Below are positions 43,549-52,383 of a stretch of 64,000 nt of DNA, in pieces; the first letter of the stretch is position 1, and each line of letters starts with the position of its first letter. Source of the stretch: JBGRQA01 sp041725895 (lineage in GTDB: Bacteria > Bacteroidota > Bacteroidia > Bacteroidales > Marinifilaceae); assembly GCA_041725895.1 (NCBI GenBank), contig JBGRQA010000025.1:1-64000 (forward strand), read 5' to 3'. The notes under the pieces were generated by a model. It was given only the letters and a program-made list of their open reading frames with translations, ran no database searches and was not told where the DNA came from. A program made the position numbers and the translations under genes.

Positions 43549-46500
43549 TTAAGCATTTCCTAAAACTGAGTTATCAAGAATGATTGCATTTGCAAAACCT
43601 TCTTTCTCCCGGCAATCATAGAGGGTACCCGAAGGATAAACATTTCGTAACCTGCCAAGAGTATCAATAAGGTCATTTAATCTGCCTGATAATTTTCCAT
43701 AATCTTTTTGTTTTTTACCGTTTTCAATCCGCCATGCCTTGTATTTTTTCTCAAATTCAGCCATTTGCTCAAAACTGATCCAGCAGACATTAAGGAAAAC
43801 ATGGGCAGGAGTCTCCATACGAAGTTGCTTTTGAAAGAAGCGACGAAAATCCAGATTATCGAACCGTCCCTGCCAATGTGGAAGTATCACACTGGCAATG
43901 CAGGTATAAGGATCCGTTATTTGACAGGCATCACACTCTTCATCTTTAAGAACAATTTTCAAAAGCTTATCTTCGGCTTCCATATGACTGAGTTGGATTT
44001 CCTGGTAGGTGGCAGAATCAGTCAACTGAGCAAACTTGTACAAACCATCGTTGAGCCCGTCGGTTGAGCCCCTGATCTCAACGGTATCACCAGGTTGGAT
44101 ATCCAGTAACTTGGTATCCCTCTTATCCAATCTCAAACGAACTCCTGACAAAGAAGAGACCGGTACTCCCCTATAGTAGGAAAGCTTTCCCTTTGGGGAT
44201 GAAAAAGGAATATCGACAGGAACATCCTCAACAGTTTTGATGATTGTCCGGTTGGTTCTTCTATTAAACTGAACGCTCCTAACGGAATACCGAAAATCGT
44301 TTGCCCCCGATTCTGAAATGAAGATTTCACCGGAAATATGGCTGTCAGGAATCTTATCCAACTCTGCAGAAATATCCCCTTCCACCTGGAACCAATTCGA
44401 TTGGCTACTGGCCGAAAAAACCGGCAATTCTGTCCTATAGTATAGAAAACCATTATCGCTCAGCCCCTCGGTTAACCTCTCTGCATCAATCTCCTCAAAA
44501 TGATTGCCCTTTACTTTAGGTCTCAGCAACACATGCTCCAACACATGGAACCCCTCATGACTGAAGAATTTTTCCGTTACAAATTGGATCGTATCAGAAA
44601 CAGCCTTCTGCTCATAACTTCCTTTTATGGTAATACTATTCTTTGAGACAGCTTGAATATTGAAGGATTTAGTATAAGTCAAATTACCGGAATTATCATC
44701 TGTGGGAATCGCCTCCTCTACAAAAATCTCCGTATAGGCATCACACCAACTGATAGAAGCAATGGTATAGAATCCGTCATTACAATTCGAACCCTGAATC
44801 CTGATTACCTCACCTTTGAAAAGAATTTCAGTCAAGTTCACTTCTACTGTAAACCTTTGGTTCACCATGTCAACTCCAAAGGGAAAAGACTCTGCAAATG
44901 ATAAGATGCTATTTGCAGCAACAGTAAGAGGAGTGGATAAAAGCGATATTATTACATTTTCACCATCAGCTGAAGCGAAATCAACCTCATAGCAAACTCC
45001 CTCATTTTCCTGTTTCCCACTGATCTTTACCTTCCCTGATTTCAAGTTACTGATCTCTGTTGCAAGAGCATCATTAAAATCAGATGCAACACTTTCAGCT
45101 ATGGCAAATCCCTTATCATTAACAATTCGAAACTTGTAACCATCTCCCTCGTCTGTGAAATAGTAGCTGTTTTCTTTCCTGGCAGTATCAACCAACTGCC
45201 AGAAGATTTCCTGAGTCTGCTTTTCTGCTTTTTTTCGAAGATCAGATTCCGATTCTCCCTGTACAACAAATTTTCCCGAAAGAATTTTCTCTGAAGATTT
45301 ATAGGATAATGGCTCAGAATAAAGACCATAACGAACCTCAGCAACCCGAGGATTGGACTCCAATTCAACAACTATTTGTGAATCCATGTAATTTTCAAGA
45401 GAACAAGTCAGATTGTTCCTGTTCGATTCGAGATTAGAGTAAAACTCATTCGAAAAAATACCGATCAGTTCCTCTATCGTTTTTTCAATAACTTCTTCAA
45501 TCTCCGAATTGCTCAAGCTATCCCTATCCCAGGTCCTACTGACACCGACCACTTCATTTCCACATTCGAGTAGAAAGTAATAACTGGTATCTCCATCTGA
45601 CAAAACCTGGTAGTTTTCTTTACAAATCCCACAAACAATCATTTTTTCCAGTGCGAGCCTGGCTTCTTCTTCATTCTTAAAGCATTCATCACTTTTTAAC
45701 AAAAGTTCAGAGGAAGCATTGCAAACATGAATCCGAACAGTATCCCCCGAAGCTACAATCGCAAATGAATTGGTAAAAACTAAGTCATCCGCAGATGATT
45801 CATCAATACCAGCCAGATAAGAAACCCTTCGTCTCAATCCCGAGATATTGTCGACATGCCAAGGGGTACTCAAATTCTGATGATCAAGCCCTTTTCCCCG
45901 GGACGAACTAAGAACAGGGTAGGCATCTAAAAAAGCTAACTTGTCTTTGATTAATTCTGCAGGAGCCTTGAGTTTTCCTGAGAGTTTGAAGGTTAGCATG
46001 GCATAATCGGTGAATTTTTCAGCAAAACGTCCCAACAGATGATCCAGAAACTTGTTTTTTCGATGTAGGTATTGTTCCTCATCCTCAACAATCCTATTGA
46101 ATACCCGAGAATGTCCTCCTTCATTCACAAACAATTCATCTGCCCCTTTAACTATTTCTTTCAGAGACTGGGTAAAATAGGTTCTTCCCATTCCTGCTTC
46201 TTCCGGGTTCATCGAAAAAAGATCTTTCAGGTGGGCCAACTGTGAGAAGTAATTGGCCAGCAACTGGTCAAAAACCATCAGATATCCTTTCAATTGCTTT
46301 GCCTGTGCTCTTCTACGTTTCAGGTCATCCTCATCTTTACCTGTGACCGAAAGCCCTTCTTCTCCGATCCCGTAGGTGAGGGGAAATTCGTTTTGAATAC
46401 TTTGATATTCTTCAAGATCACGATATTGCCCTTGAGGAACTTCAAAATCGAGTACGGGGTTAAATAATTTGGGCATTCGCTCTGCAGCTTCCAAACCTTC

Positions 46501-48279
46501 AATCAATTCCTCAACTTTTGTGGATGACGCCCTTATGGGCAATTGATCTTTGTAAAAAGTGATTCTGGAATCACTGATGCTCAAACGGGGAACATAATTT
46601 TGTTCAAAAGCCAAATCGAGACACCATTTAACACATTTGGATGGAATCGAATCATTATCCTGCGGAATATTCGCTATTTGAATGGATTTCACAGCAACCA
46701 CTCCAGGAATATTCATGATGATTCCAATAAGATCGGAAACATGAATGCTCTCTTTCCGGTCGGCCCTGTCAAGTTCCTTACTATCGATAAAACCATGCTC
46801 CAATGCAGGACCTTCAAATATTTCGTCTACGGAATACCCTGTCTCTTTCTCATCAAAATAGAAAGAGAGAATTTCCCCCTCGGTTAGAAGGTCTGAAAAA
46901 ATATCCTCCTCGATAAAAACCGTTGCTCTACCCGACTCTTTTTCCGCACGAACTGACTTTACCGTGTACTCCCCATCGTTGCTCCTCGATCCTGAGATGG
47001 TAATTGTATCACCTTTTTGCAAACATGGTTCGTAATCTTTCCCAAGGGTAAAGCTCTTATTGGTTTTGTCAATGGCAAGAATAGAACACTCATGTCTAAC
47101 TTTGGACTTATCAAGCATTTCCTCCAGAGAGTAGAAACAGACCGAAGGAGACAGAAACTTAGCGATTTCGTGAAAAATCAAAGCCTGAACCCGATCAACG
47201 TCTGCATTTTGTTCCAGTTCAATATCTGGACAGATTGCAATTTTCTCAACCTTAAGTGCACTAAGTTTATAGAAATCTTCACAAAGATTCCTGTTGGCAT
47301 GAAGTTTCGCTTTTACTGCTTCAATAATCTCTTCTATCTTTTCTATCTTTTGCAGATAAGTGGTAAGCAAACTATCTTCATTGGTATATATAAAAGCATT
47401 TATTCGATCTGCAATTTCCTGAACACCTGGGACATTTACAACATCAGAGGCACTTGTAATGGTACCCGCCAGTTGAACCAAATTGTTCTCAAGCCTGCAG
47501 GAAAAATTATAATTCTCCGGATGTTTAAAAAATTGCACTTTGATCCTGTCAATTTCGGATTTTACACTCTGCAAATCATCCCAATCGACCTCTTCATTAT
47601 CCCAACGAGGAAATTCAACTTCAACAGAAATGACCAATCCATTCAGGTTCGGATGAGATGTAAACTCCCCAATAACAAAGCTTCCACTCATCGAATTATC
47701 ATTGAGATCCCCGTATTGATCACAAGTTTCAAATTCCAGCAAGACATCATACAAAATCCCCATTTCTATTGGTTCCTGTTCTACCTTATCACCCTTGGGA
47801 ACATAAAGTGGATCAGGAGTGTATTCAAGCTTACTGTCCTTTTGGTGTACATATACCGGTATCTCATTGCTTTTTGCTTTCCTGATCCAGGCATTCTTAA
47901 CACCAACATGACGACAATCAGAATTGAATGGATCGTACACATCCACATCCATAATCAATTTCCTGTAGTCATTCAGCGTAAGAGGAGAATTGGGAAATAT
48001 TTCACGCGCTGTAAAAAAATTCTTTGCTTCAGATGATTTAGAATCGGAAGGGGCACACGACAAAAGATCCTTAACAGGATAACCGGCTCGGTAGCCCAGT
48101 TCAGTTATAGCATAACACAATATTTCAAGCGTTGTAACCCCCGGATCATGGGCATTGTAGTCTGTCCAGATCTTACCCGCCAGATTTTGGATGTACTTTA
48201 TGCCTTCTTCACGCAAAAATTCATACTGTAGACTTCGCGATTCCGGCGCTCTTTTTGATATTGTTGTTGATTCTGCCAT
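43549..48279 (-). CDS. Very large baseplate protein, Afp12 (gp7-like) position
   Basis: This 1576-residue protein begins with a region (about 18-75) whose W-T-D-Y-N-A-H-D-P-G-V-T-T-L-E motif is typical of baseplate J/gp6-gp7-type wedge proteins. It lies directly after the Afp11-like gene, in the Afp12 slot. At least three, probably four copies of a G-x-x-I-x-I-x-G-S-x-x-N-D-G-x-Y module occur at about 420-470, 1155-1195, 1315-1365 and 1395-1440. It forms part of the particle baseplate wedge by position. It is long for an Afp12-like protein because of the repeated modules. Confidence 0.7.
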   Translation of the reverse strand: MAESTTISKRAPESRSLQYEFLREEGIKYIQNLAGKIWTDYNAHDPGVTTLEILCYAITELGYRAGYPVKDLLSCAPSDSKSSEAKNFFTAREIFPNSPLTLNDYRKLIMDVDVYDPFNSDCRHVGVKNAWIRKAKSNEIPVYVHQKDSKLEYTPDPLYVPKGDKVEQEPIEMGILYDVLLEFETCDQYGDLNDNSMSGSFVIGEFTSHPNLNGLVISVEVEFPRWDNEEVDWDDLQSVKSEIDRIKVQFFKHPENYNFSCRLENNLVQLAGTITSASDVVNVPGVQEIADRINAFIYTNEDSLLTTYLQKIEKIEEIIEAVKAKLHANRNLCEDFYKLSALKVEKIAICPDIELEQNADVDRVQALIFHEIAKFLSPSVCFYSLEEMLDKSKVRHECSILAIDKTNKSFTLGKDYEPCLQKGDTITISGSRSNDGEYTVKSVRAEKESGRATVFIEEDIFSDLLTEGEILSFYFDEKETGYSVDEIFEGPALEHGFIDSKELDRADRKESIHVSDLIGIIMNIPGVVAVKSIQIANIPQDNDSIPSKCVKWCLDLAFEQNYVPRLSISDSRITFYKDQLPIRASSTKVEELIEGLEAAERMPKLFNPVLDFEVPQGQYRDLEEYQSIQNEFPLTYGIGEEGLSVTGKDEDDLKRRRAQAKQLKGYLMVFDQLLANYFSQLAHLKDLFSMNPEEAGMGRTYFTQSLKEIVKGADELFVNEGGHSRVFNRIVEDEEQYLHRKNKFLDHLLGRFAEKFTDYAMLTFKLSGKLKAPAELIKDKLAFLDAYPVLSSSRGKGLDHQNLSTPWHVDNISGLRRRVSYLAGIDESSADDLVFTNSFAIVASGDTVRIHVCNASSELLLKSDECFKNEEEARLALEKMIVCGICKENYQVLSDGDTSYYFLLECGNEVVGVSRTWDRDSLSNSEIEEVIEKTIEELIGIFSNEFYSNLESNRNNLTCSLENYMDSQIVVELESNPRVAEVRYGLYSEPLSYKSSEKILSGKFVVQGESESDLRKKAEKQTQEIFWQLVDTARKENSYYFTDEGDGYKFRIVNDKGFAIAESVASDFNDALATEISNLKSGKVKISGKQENEGVCYEVDFASADGENVIISLLSTPLTVAANSILSFAESFPFGVDMVNQRFTVEVNLTEILFKGEVIRIQGSNCNDGFYTIASISWCDAYTEIFVEEAIPTDDNSGNLTYTKSFNIQAVSKNSITIKGSYEQKAVSDTIQFVTEKFFSHEGFHVLEHVLLRPKVKGNHFEEIDAERLTEGLSDNGFLYYRTELPVFSASSQSNWFQVEGDISAELDKIPDSHISGEIFISESGANDFRYSVRSVQFNRRTNRTIIKTVEDVPVDIPFSSPKGKLSYYRGVPVSSLSGVRLRLDKRDTKLLDIQPGDTVEIRGSTDGLNDGLYKFAQLTDSATYQEIQLSHMEAEDKLLKIVLKDEECDACQITDPYTCIASVILPHWQGRFDNLDFRRFFQKQLRMETPAHVFLNVCWISFEQMAEFEKKYKAWRIENGKKQKDYGKLSGRLNDLIDTLGRLRNVYPSGTLYDCREKEGFANAIILDNSVLGNA

Positions 48280-48291
48280 TCATTAATCATT

Positions 48292-51200
48292 TTATTCACA
48301 AGGACAATCGTCAGCCGAAGCGATTTCTATCGTTTTAATTTCATTTTCAAGGCACACATTTTCATTTCCTGGTTCAAAAACAGTAATATTATGAGAAGCT
48401 GCTGAACCCAAAATGGAAGCTGATGTGGAAACAACCACCTCATCAACATCCCTGTCCGGATCATGGGAAGGATCATCAGGAACAATATGGAACATCTCAA
48501 AGCAGGTAATAAAATCTACATAGCTTTGCTGCTCTACAAAATTCAAAATAACCGATTTGTGGATTGTTCCGCCAAATACAATATCCGACCCACTTTCAAA
48601 AGCCCAGGGCGACAAATACCGGATGACTGCCTCCTGCAGTCTGGCCAGATAAATCCCTTTGTCGTACCCAGGGTGAAACCGTACATGAAATTTCACCCTT
48701 ACCTCCTCGAAAAGAGGATTGTGGACATGAATCTTAATATATGGTGAGCTGATGGTTCCTATGAATTCCTCAATATTCCGCAGTGTTACCAGACTAGTCC
48801 TTGGTTTCAGTGGGGCTACCGCATTTTTATTTCTGATATTGGAAACGATGATCAAACTAACATGCCCGGGAGCTGCCTCATTAATGCTTCGGGGAGTACC
48901 TTTAAAACGTGTATGGTTCATACACTTCACCTTATAAATCTCAGGAAAATAATGTAGCAGGATACGTTCATAATCCCAAATCGTGATGGCCCGGTTCTTG
49001 TGCCGCAAGCGCTCACTCACGCGGGTATAGAATGCATCACTCCCCTCTTTTACCTTTCCTCCAAAAGATGTAAAAGGTTGTTCTACTTTTTTGATGGCTG
49101 AATCCGCATCAACCATTTTGGTAATGGTCTTTTCTGCCATTGGCTTACGTAGATAATCCCGATCGTTGTTCTGATCTTCAAAAACCACTTTTGCTGCCTG
49201 ACATTTCACCTCAATCAATTGCGGAATCCCATTTGAATTCTTCTCTGCAGAGGCCTTAATCCAGAAAAGTCCATTGGTTAGTATGGTATTGTCATCCGAT
49301 GCACTGGAAGGAATTGCGAATTGAACAACACCGGTGGTGATCAACCCCTTGGTTGAATCGGACAAAATATCCTGATCGTGAAACGGGATCCATTTGTTTT
49401 TTGACAGATAGAACCATTTTATCTTTGGTGGAATAAGATCAGGATCTGAGGTACCTTCCGAAACCTGGAAAAGCACAGACAGATTTTGGGGAGGTTGCAG
49501 ATCTTTTATGCCGATGTATAACTCCCCCTCGTTATTGTACTGTGGCAAGAGATAATCTTTCTCTTTATCCTTGCCTAAACTGGTAGTCTCTATTTCACAC
49601 ACCCCCATGGGATGCACATGAAAAAATTGCTCCACCCGGTTCTCATAGTCCTCTACACTGACATCAAGAGTATCAATTCGTACCGAAGACATATAATCCA
49701 ATGAAATGCTCTCAATCTCGGGGGTATAAGGTTCATTGGGAAGTTGATCGGTATAATCTAAATTAGGTGGTCCCTCAGGTGGATTCATTGCCTTCAATAC
49801 TGCTTTAGTGTACGAAGTCTGATATTCTCTATGGCCAAAATCAGTGCCACTCAAGGATAATCTGACAAATCCCTTTTTACCATTTTGGTCATACCGATCA
49901 AAGTGTTTCAATTTTTCATCACGGTCAACCTCTCCCAACACATATTCCGAGGGTTCTCCGAGAGGTTCAGGATTTGAAAAGGTAATACAGCTAGCTGCTG
50001 GTAGTTTTCCAAAAACACCGGAAAACAGGGCATCACGGTCCGCATCAATAGTTTTCCAACTCTTTTTATCGAGCAGACTTGATTTTACTTTAAATGAGAT
50101 GTTGTTTCGTCGGGGAGAGTTTGGGTAGTAGTATTTATAATATCCTTCAAATCCTTTGGGATCCTCCGGAAGCCCAAACCATTTTATATTGACCCTTAAT
50201 CCATTCAATGATTTCTGAAAAACCTCCCAACTCCCGATGTAGAAATTTGATCCAACTATGGGCCTATTGCCAAAAGGCTGAAAGGGCTTGGCAGGGTCCA
50301 ATACAGAATTATCATTCTGGAGGATAAGGTTTTTCACCTCCTTAACATCCACAACAATATCAACACTGGAAATTTCCAATGATTGTAACTTTTTGTATAG
50401 AAATGGATTCGATCGGCCATTGGTATTCAGGAGAATTTTAACAACCGGCCACTTGGTTTCGAAGGGATCCAACAATACTCCCTGATTGTATGCAACAATT
50501 GAAGCCTGATCACGGGTTATGGTTCTTTTGATGATCAGCCGATTATGTTCTCTATCGACCTGAGTACTATGGAGCCGCTCCCCAAAGCTATAGAGTAGGT
50601 CATCGATTTTATCTTTCCCCACATACGCAACAGATCTCACCTGGTCAAGAGATGTAAATTGCTTAGATGGGAGTTTATCTCGCGCTTCAAGTATATTTCC
50701 AGCCACTCTCAAACCAATATCATAATCTCTAGACTGGTCTCCGTAACCTTTCGTCGGATCATCGTAAACCGGCCCCTCTGCGGGTTCGATGCCAGCAATA
50801 TCTTCGGCTGTTTTCGCATGATTTAAAAAATCAAGGATTCGTTCCTCACCGGAAGTTCTGCCGTACTTAGTATCCCATAAGGGTTCTATCCATTCCTCCT
50901 CACCACTGAATTTCAACTGGAATGCATCATACAACAGTTCATCCGTTAAATCGTTCAAAAGCAATTTCGGACTGGACAGGTTCAGGTAAATCGTTACAAT
51001 ACGCTCCCCCTCTGCCAGAAACAGGTTGGGGGATGCAAAAGCAAATCCAATTTCAGCTTGCTTCCGGTCTGCTACAGTCGCATGTTCCCCTCCGGAATTG
51101 ATATCCGGAAATTGGATTCCCCCAAAAGTTCTCCAGCTCTTGTCTTCACTGGTAAGCTCAGCCCCTTCACCATCTTCGGATTTGGCCAAAGGCGAAACGT

Positions 51201-51810
51201 ATAGCCGGGCATCATTCCTTGGATTGGGCACAAGATCGGAGTAAATATTATCATTATTGTAGAAAACAGCTTTCAGTTCTGAAACAACGGCTTTACTAAT
51301 CGTAGCTTCTTCCTCTAATTTGTAGATCACCTTATTGCCAAGGTCATCTTTTCCAGCCTTAAAACGTGTTTCCTTTTCGATAAGATGTAGAGAGACATGT
51401 TTGGCCAAATCAAAAATTAGGTAAACCTGAGCAGGAACAGCAGCCTTCTCCTTAAGATGAAGCACATCACGATAGTAAAAATCGAGGTGTTTTTTCGTAA
51501 GCAGATTCAACTCGTCCTGAGCATATTTGAATAGCTTTAGAAATGCAAAAAACAACACATAGTGAGGAGCATTGTACTTGCTGTTTGAATCCAGCTTCCT
51601 ATCAAAGAAATCGCCCCAATTGCCATCATCAACATTCTCTTTGCTAAAGAATTTAATCTCTTTTGCATACTGTACAGCAAACAATCGGAGGTCATCCAGG
51701 CTACGCTCGTCCACAGCAACATAACCTGGAAGCAAAGTATTAAGCTCTCTTTGTGCCTGACTGGTGCCATCTCTCTGCAGAGGATTCTTTGAATTACAAT
51801 TTATCGACAT
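48292..51810 (-). CDS. Baseplate J/gp6-like protein (Afp11/Pvc11-like)
   Basis: This 1172-residue wedge protein has a C-terminal region (about 920-1090) carrying F-Y-T-R-V-S-E-R-L-R-H-K-N-R-A-I, W-D-Y-E-R-I-L-L-H-Y-F-P and G-H-V-S-L-I-I-V motifs typical of gp6/baseplate J proteins. The N-terminal part binds neighbouring wedges in relatives. It lies between the gp25-like and gp7-like genes, in the order gp25-gp6-gp7 used by eCIS. Twelve bases separate its stop from the following gene. It builds the ring that surrounds the spike. Confidence 0.85.
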   Translation of the reverse strand: MSINCNSKNPLQRDGTSQAQRELNTLLPGYVAVDERSLDDLRLFAVQYAKEIKFFSKENVDDGNWGDFFDRKLDSNSKYNAPHYVLFFAFLKLFKYAQDELNLLTKKHLDFYYRDVLHLKEKAAVPAQVYLIFDLAKHVSLHLIEKETRFKAGKDDLGNKVIYKLEEEATISKAVVSELKAVFYNNDNIYSDLVPNPRNDARLYVSPLAKSEDGEGAELTSEDKSWRTFGGIQFPDINSGGEHATVADRKQAEIGFAFASPNLFLAEGERIVTIYLNLSSPKLLLNDLTDELLYDAFQLKFSGEEEWIEPLWDTKYGRTSGEERILDFLNHAKTAEDIAGIEPAEGPVYDDPTKGYGDQSRDYDIGLRVAGNILEARDKLPSKQFTSLDQVRSVAYVGKDKIDDLLYSFGERLHSTQVDREHNRLIIKRTITRDQASIVAYNQGVLLDPFETKWPVVKILLNTNGRSNPFLYKKLQSLEISSVDIVVDVKEVKNLILQNDNSVLDPAKPFQPFGNRPIVGSNFYIGSWEVFQKSLNGLRVNIKWFGLPEDPKGFEGYYKYYYPNSPRRNNISFKVKSSLLDKKSWKTIDADRDALFSGVFGKLPAASCITFSNPEPLGEPSEYVLGEVDRDEKLKHFDRYDQNGKKGFVRLSLSGTDFGHREYQTSYTKAVLKAMNPPEGPPNLDYTDQLPNEPYTPEIESISLDYMSSVRIDTLDVSVEDYENRVEQFFHVHPMGVCEIETTSLGKDKEKDYLLPQYNNEGELYIGIKDLQPPQNLSVLFQVSEGTSDPDLIPPKIKWFYLSKNKWIPFHDQDILSDSTKGLITTGVVQFAIPSSASDDNTILTNGLFWIKASAEKNSNGIPQLIEVKCQAAKVVFEDQNNDRDYLRKPMAEKTITKMVDADSAIKKVEQPFTSFGGKVKEGSDAFYTRVSERLRHKNRAITIWDYERILLHYFPEIYKVKCMNHTRFKGTPRSINEAAPGHVSLIIVSNIRNKNAVAPLKPRTSLVTLRNIEEFIGTISSPYIKIHVHNPLFEEVRVKFHVRFHPGYDKGIYLARLQEAVIRYLSPWAFESGSDIVFGGTIHKSVILNFVEQQSYVDFITCFEMFHIVPDDPSHDPDRDVDEVVVSTSASILGSAASHNITVFEPGNENVCLENEIKTIEIASADDCPCE

Positions 51811-51819
51811 ATTCCTTCT

Positions 51820-52230
51820 CTATTGTGCTATATCAGTACCCTCATTAAAATAGTAGGGATACACTATGTTGCGCCGGTTGTTTGTGGCAATTATTGTATA
51901 ATCAATCCTGATCTCAACCAAACCCTTTTCCGCATTAAGAACAAAATTCACATCATCTGTTTCGATTCGGGGCTCAAAAAAAAGAATGGCCTTCTCGATT
52001 CGAGCACTCATTCTTTTGGCCAAAGAAACGGTAAGCGGTTCGAACAAAAGTTCTTCCACATTGGCCCCAAATTCAGGTTGCATCATACGTTCTCCCCTAA
52101 GTGTTGAAAGCAATATCATCAAGCTCTGTTGGATATCCTCCTCATCATCTACCATAACTACGCTGTTTTCACCACGTGAAAAGGTGGGAGGAAAAGACCA
52201 CCCCCGTCCCAAAAAAGTATTTTCGTCCAT
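51820..52230 (-). CDS. GpW/gp25-like baseplate protein (Afp9/Pvc9-like)
   Basis: This is a 136-residue gp25 family protein. It has G-x-G-W-S-F-P-P near the start, then an I-Q-Q-S-L-M-I-L-L-S-T-L-R-G-E-R-M-M helix and the Q-P-E-F-G-A-N-V-E hallmark. In contractile tails it anchors the sheath to the baseplate. It sits 13 bases after the broken PAAR gene and 9 bases before the gp6-like gene. Confidence 0.93.
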   Translation of the reverse strand: MDENTFLGRGWSFPPTFSRGENSVVMVDDEEDIQQSLMILLSTLRGERMMQPEFGANVEELLFEPLTVSLAKRMSARIEKAILFFEPRIETDDVNFVLNAEKGLVEIRIDYTIIATNNRRNIVYPYYFNEGTDIAQ

Positions 52231-52243
52231 TTTCTTTTATCAA

Positions 52244-52372
52244 TTATCCTATCAATACTGTTGGTTCAAAAACTAGATCAGATAGACTACTAATTCAAAC
52301 ATTCTCAATCCATAGGGTAGAATTAATTCCTCCGGAGGAGGTTGTATCGCTTACTTTAACGACTGAAGACAT
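52244..52372 (-). pseudogene. PAAR-like spike-tip gene with in-frame TGA
   Basis: Between the VgrG-like and gp25-like genes, at 11- and 13-base spacings, one frame reads MSSVVKVSDTTSSGGIN, then after 25 codons TGA, then continues in the same frame for 16 codons to E-P-T-V-L-I-G and TAA. The D-T-T-S-S-G-G opening and P-T-V-L-I-G end are hallmarks of PAAR/Afp10 proteins. An AGGAG site precedes the ATG at 52372. Without the TGA this would be a 42-residue mini-PAAR. I read it as a nonsense-broken gene, or a read-through gene, or a sequence error. No other PAAR gene is visible. Confidence 0.6.
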
Positions 52373-52383
52373 AAGGTTTTCTC

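Noticed and set aside
47017..48036. A 339-codon plus-strand frame opposite the large baseplate gene
   Set aside because: Low-complexity translation rich in Phe, Ile and Asn with no motif; antisense shadow.
43549..51810. The two very large baseplate genes as adhesins or toxins
   Set aside because: Their N- or C-terminal motifs and their fixed place between the gp25-like gene and the tape measure fit wedge proteins.
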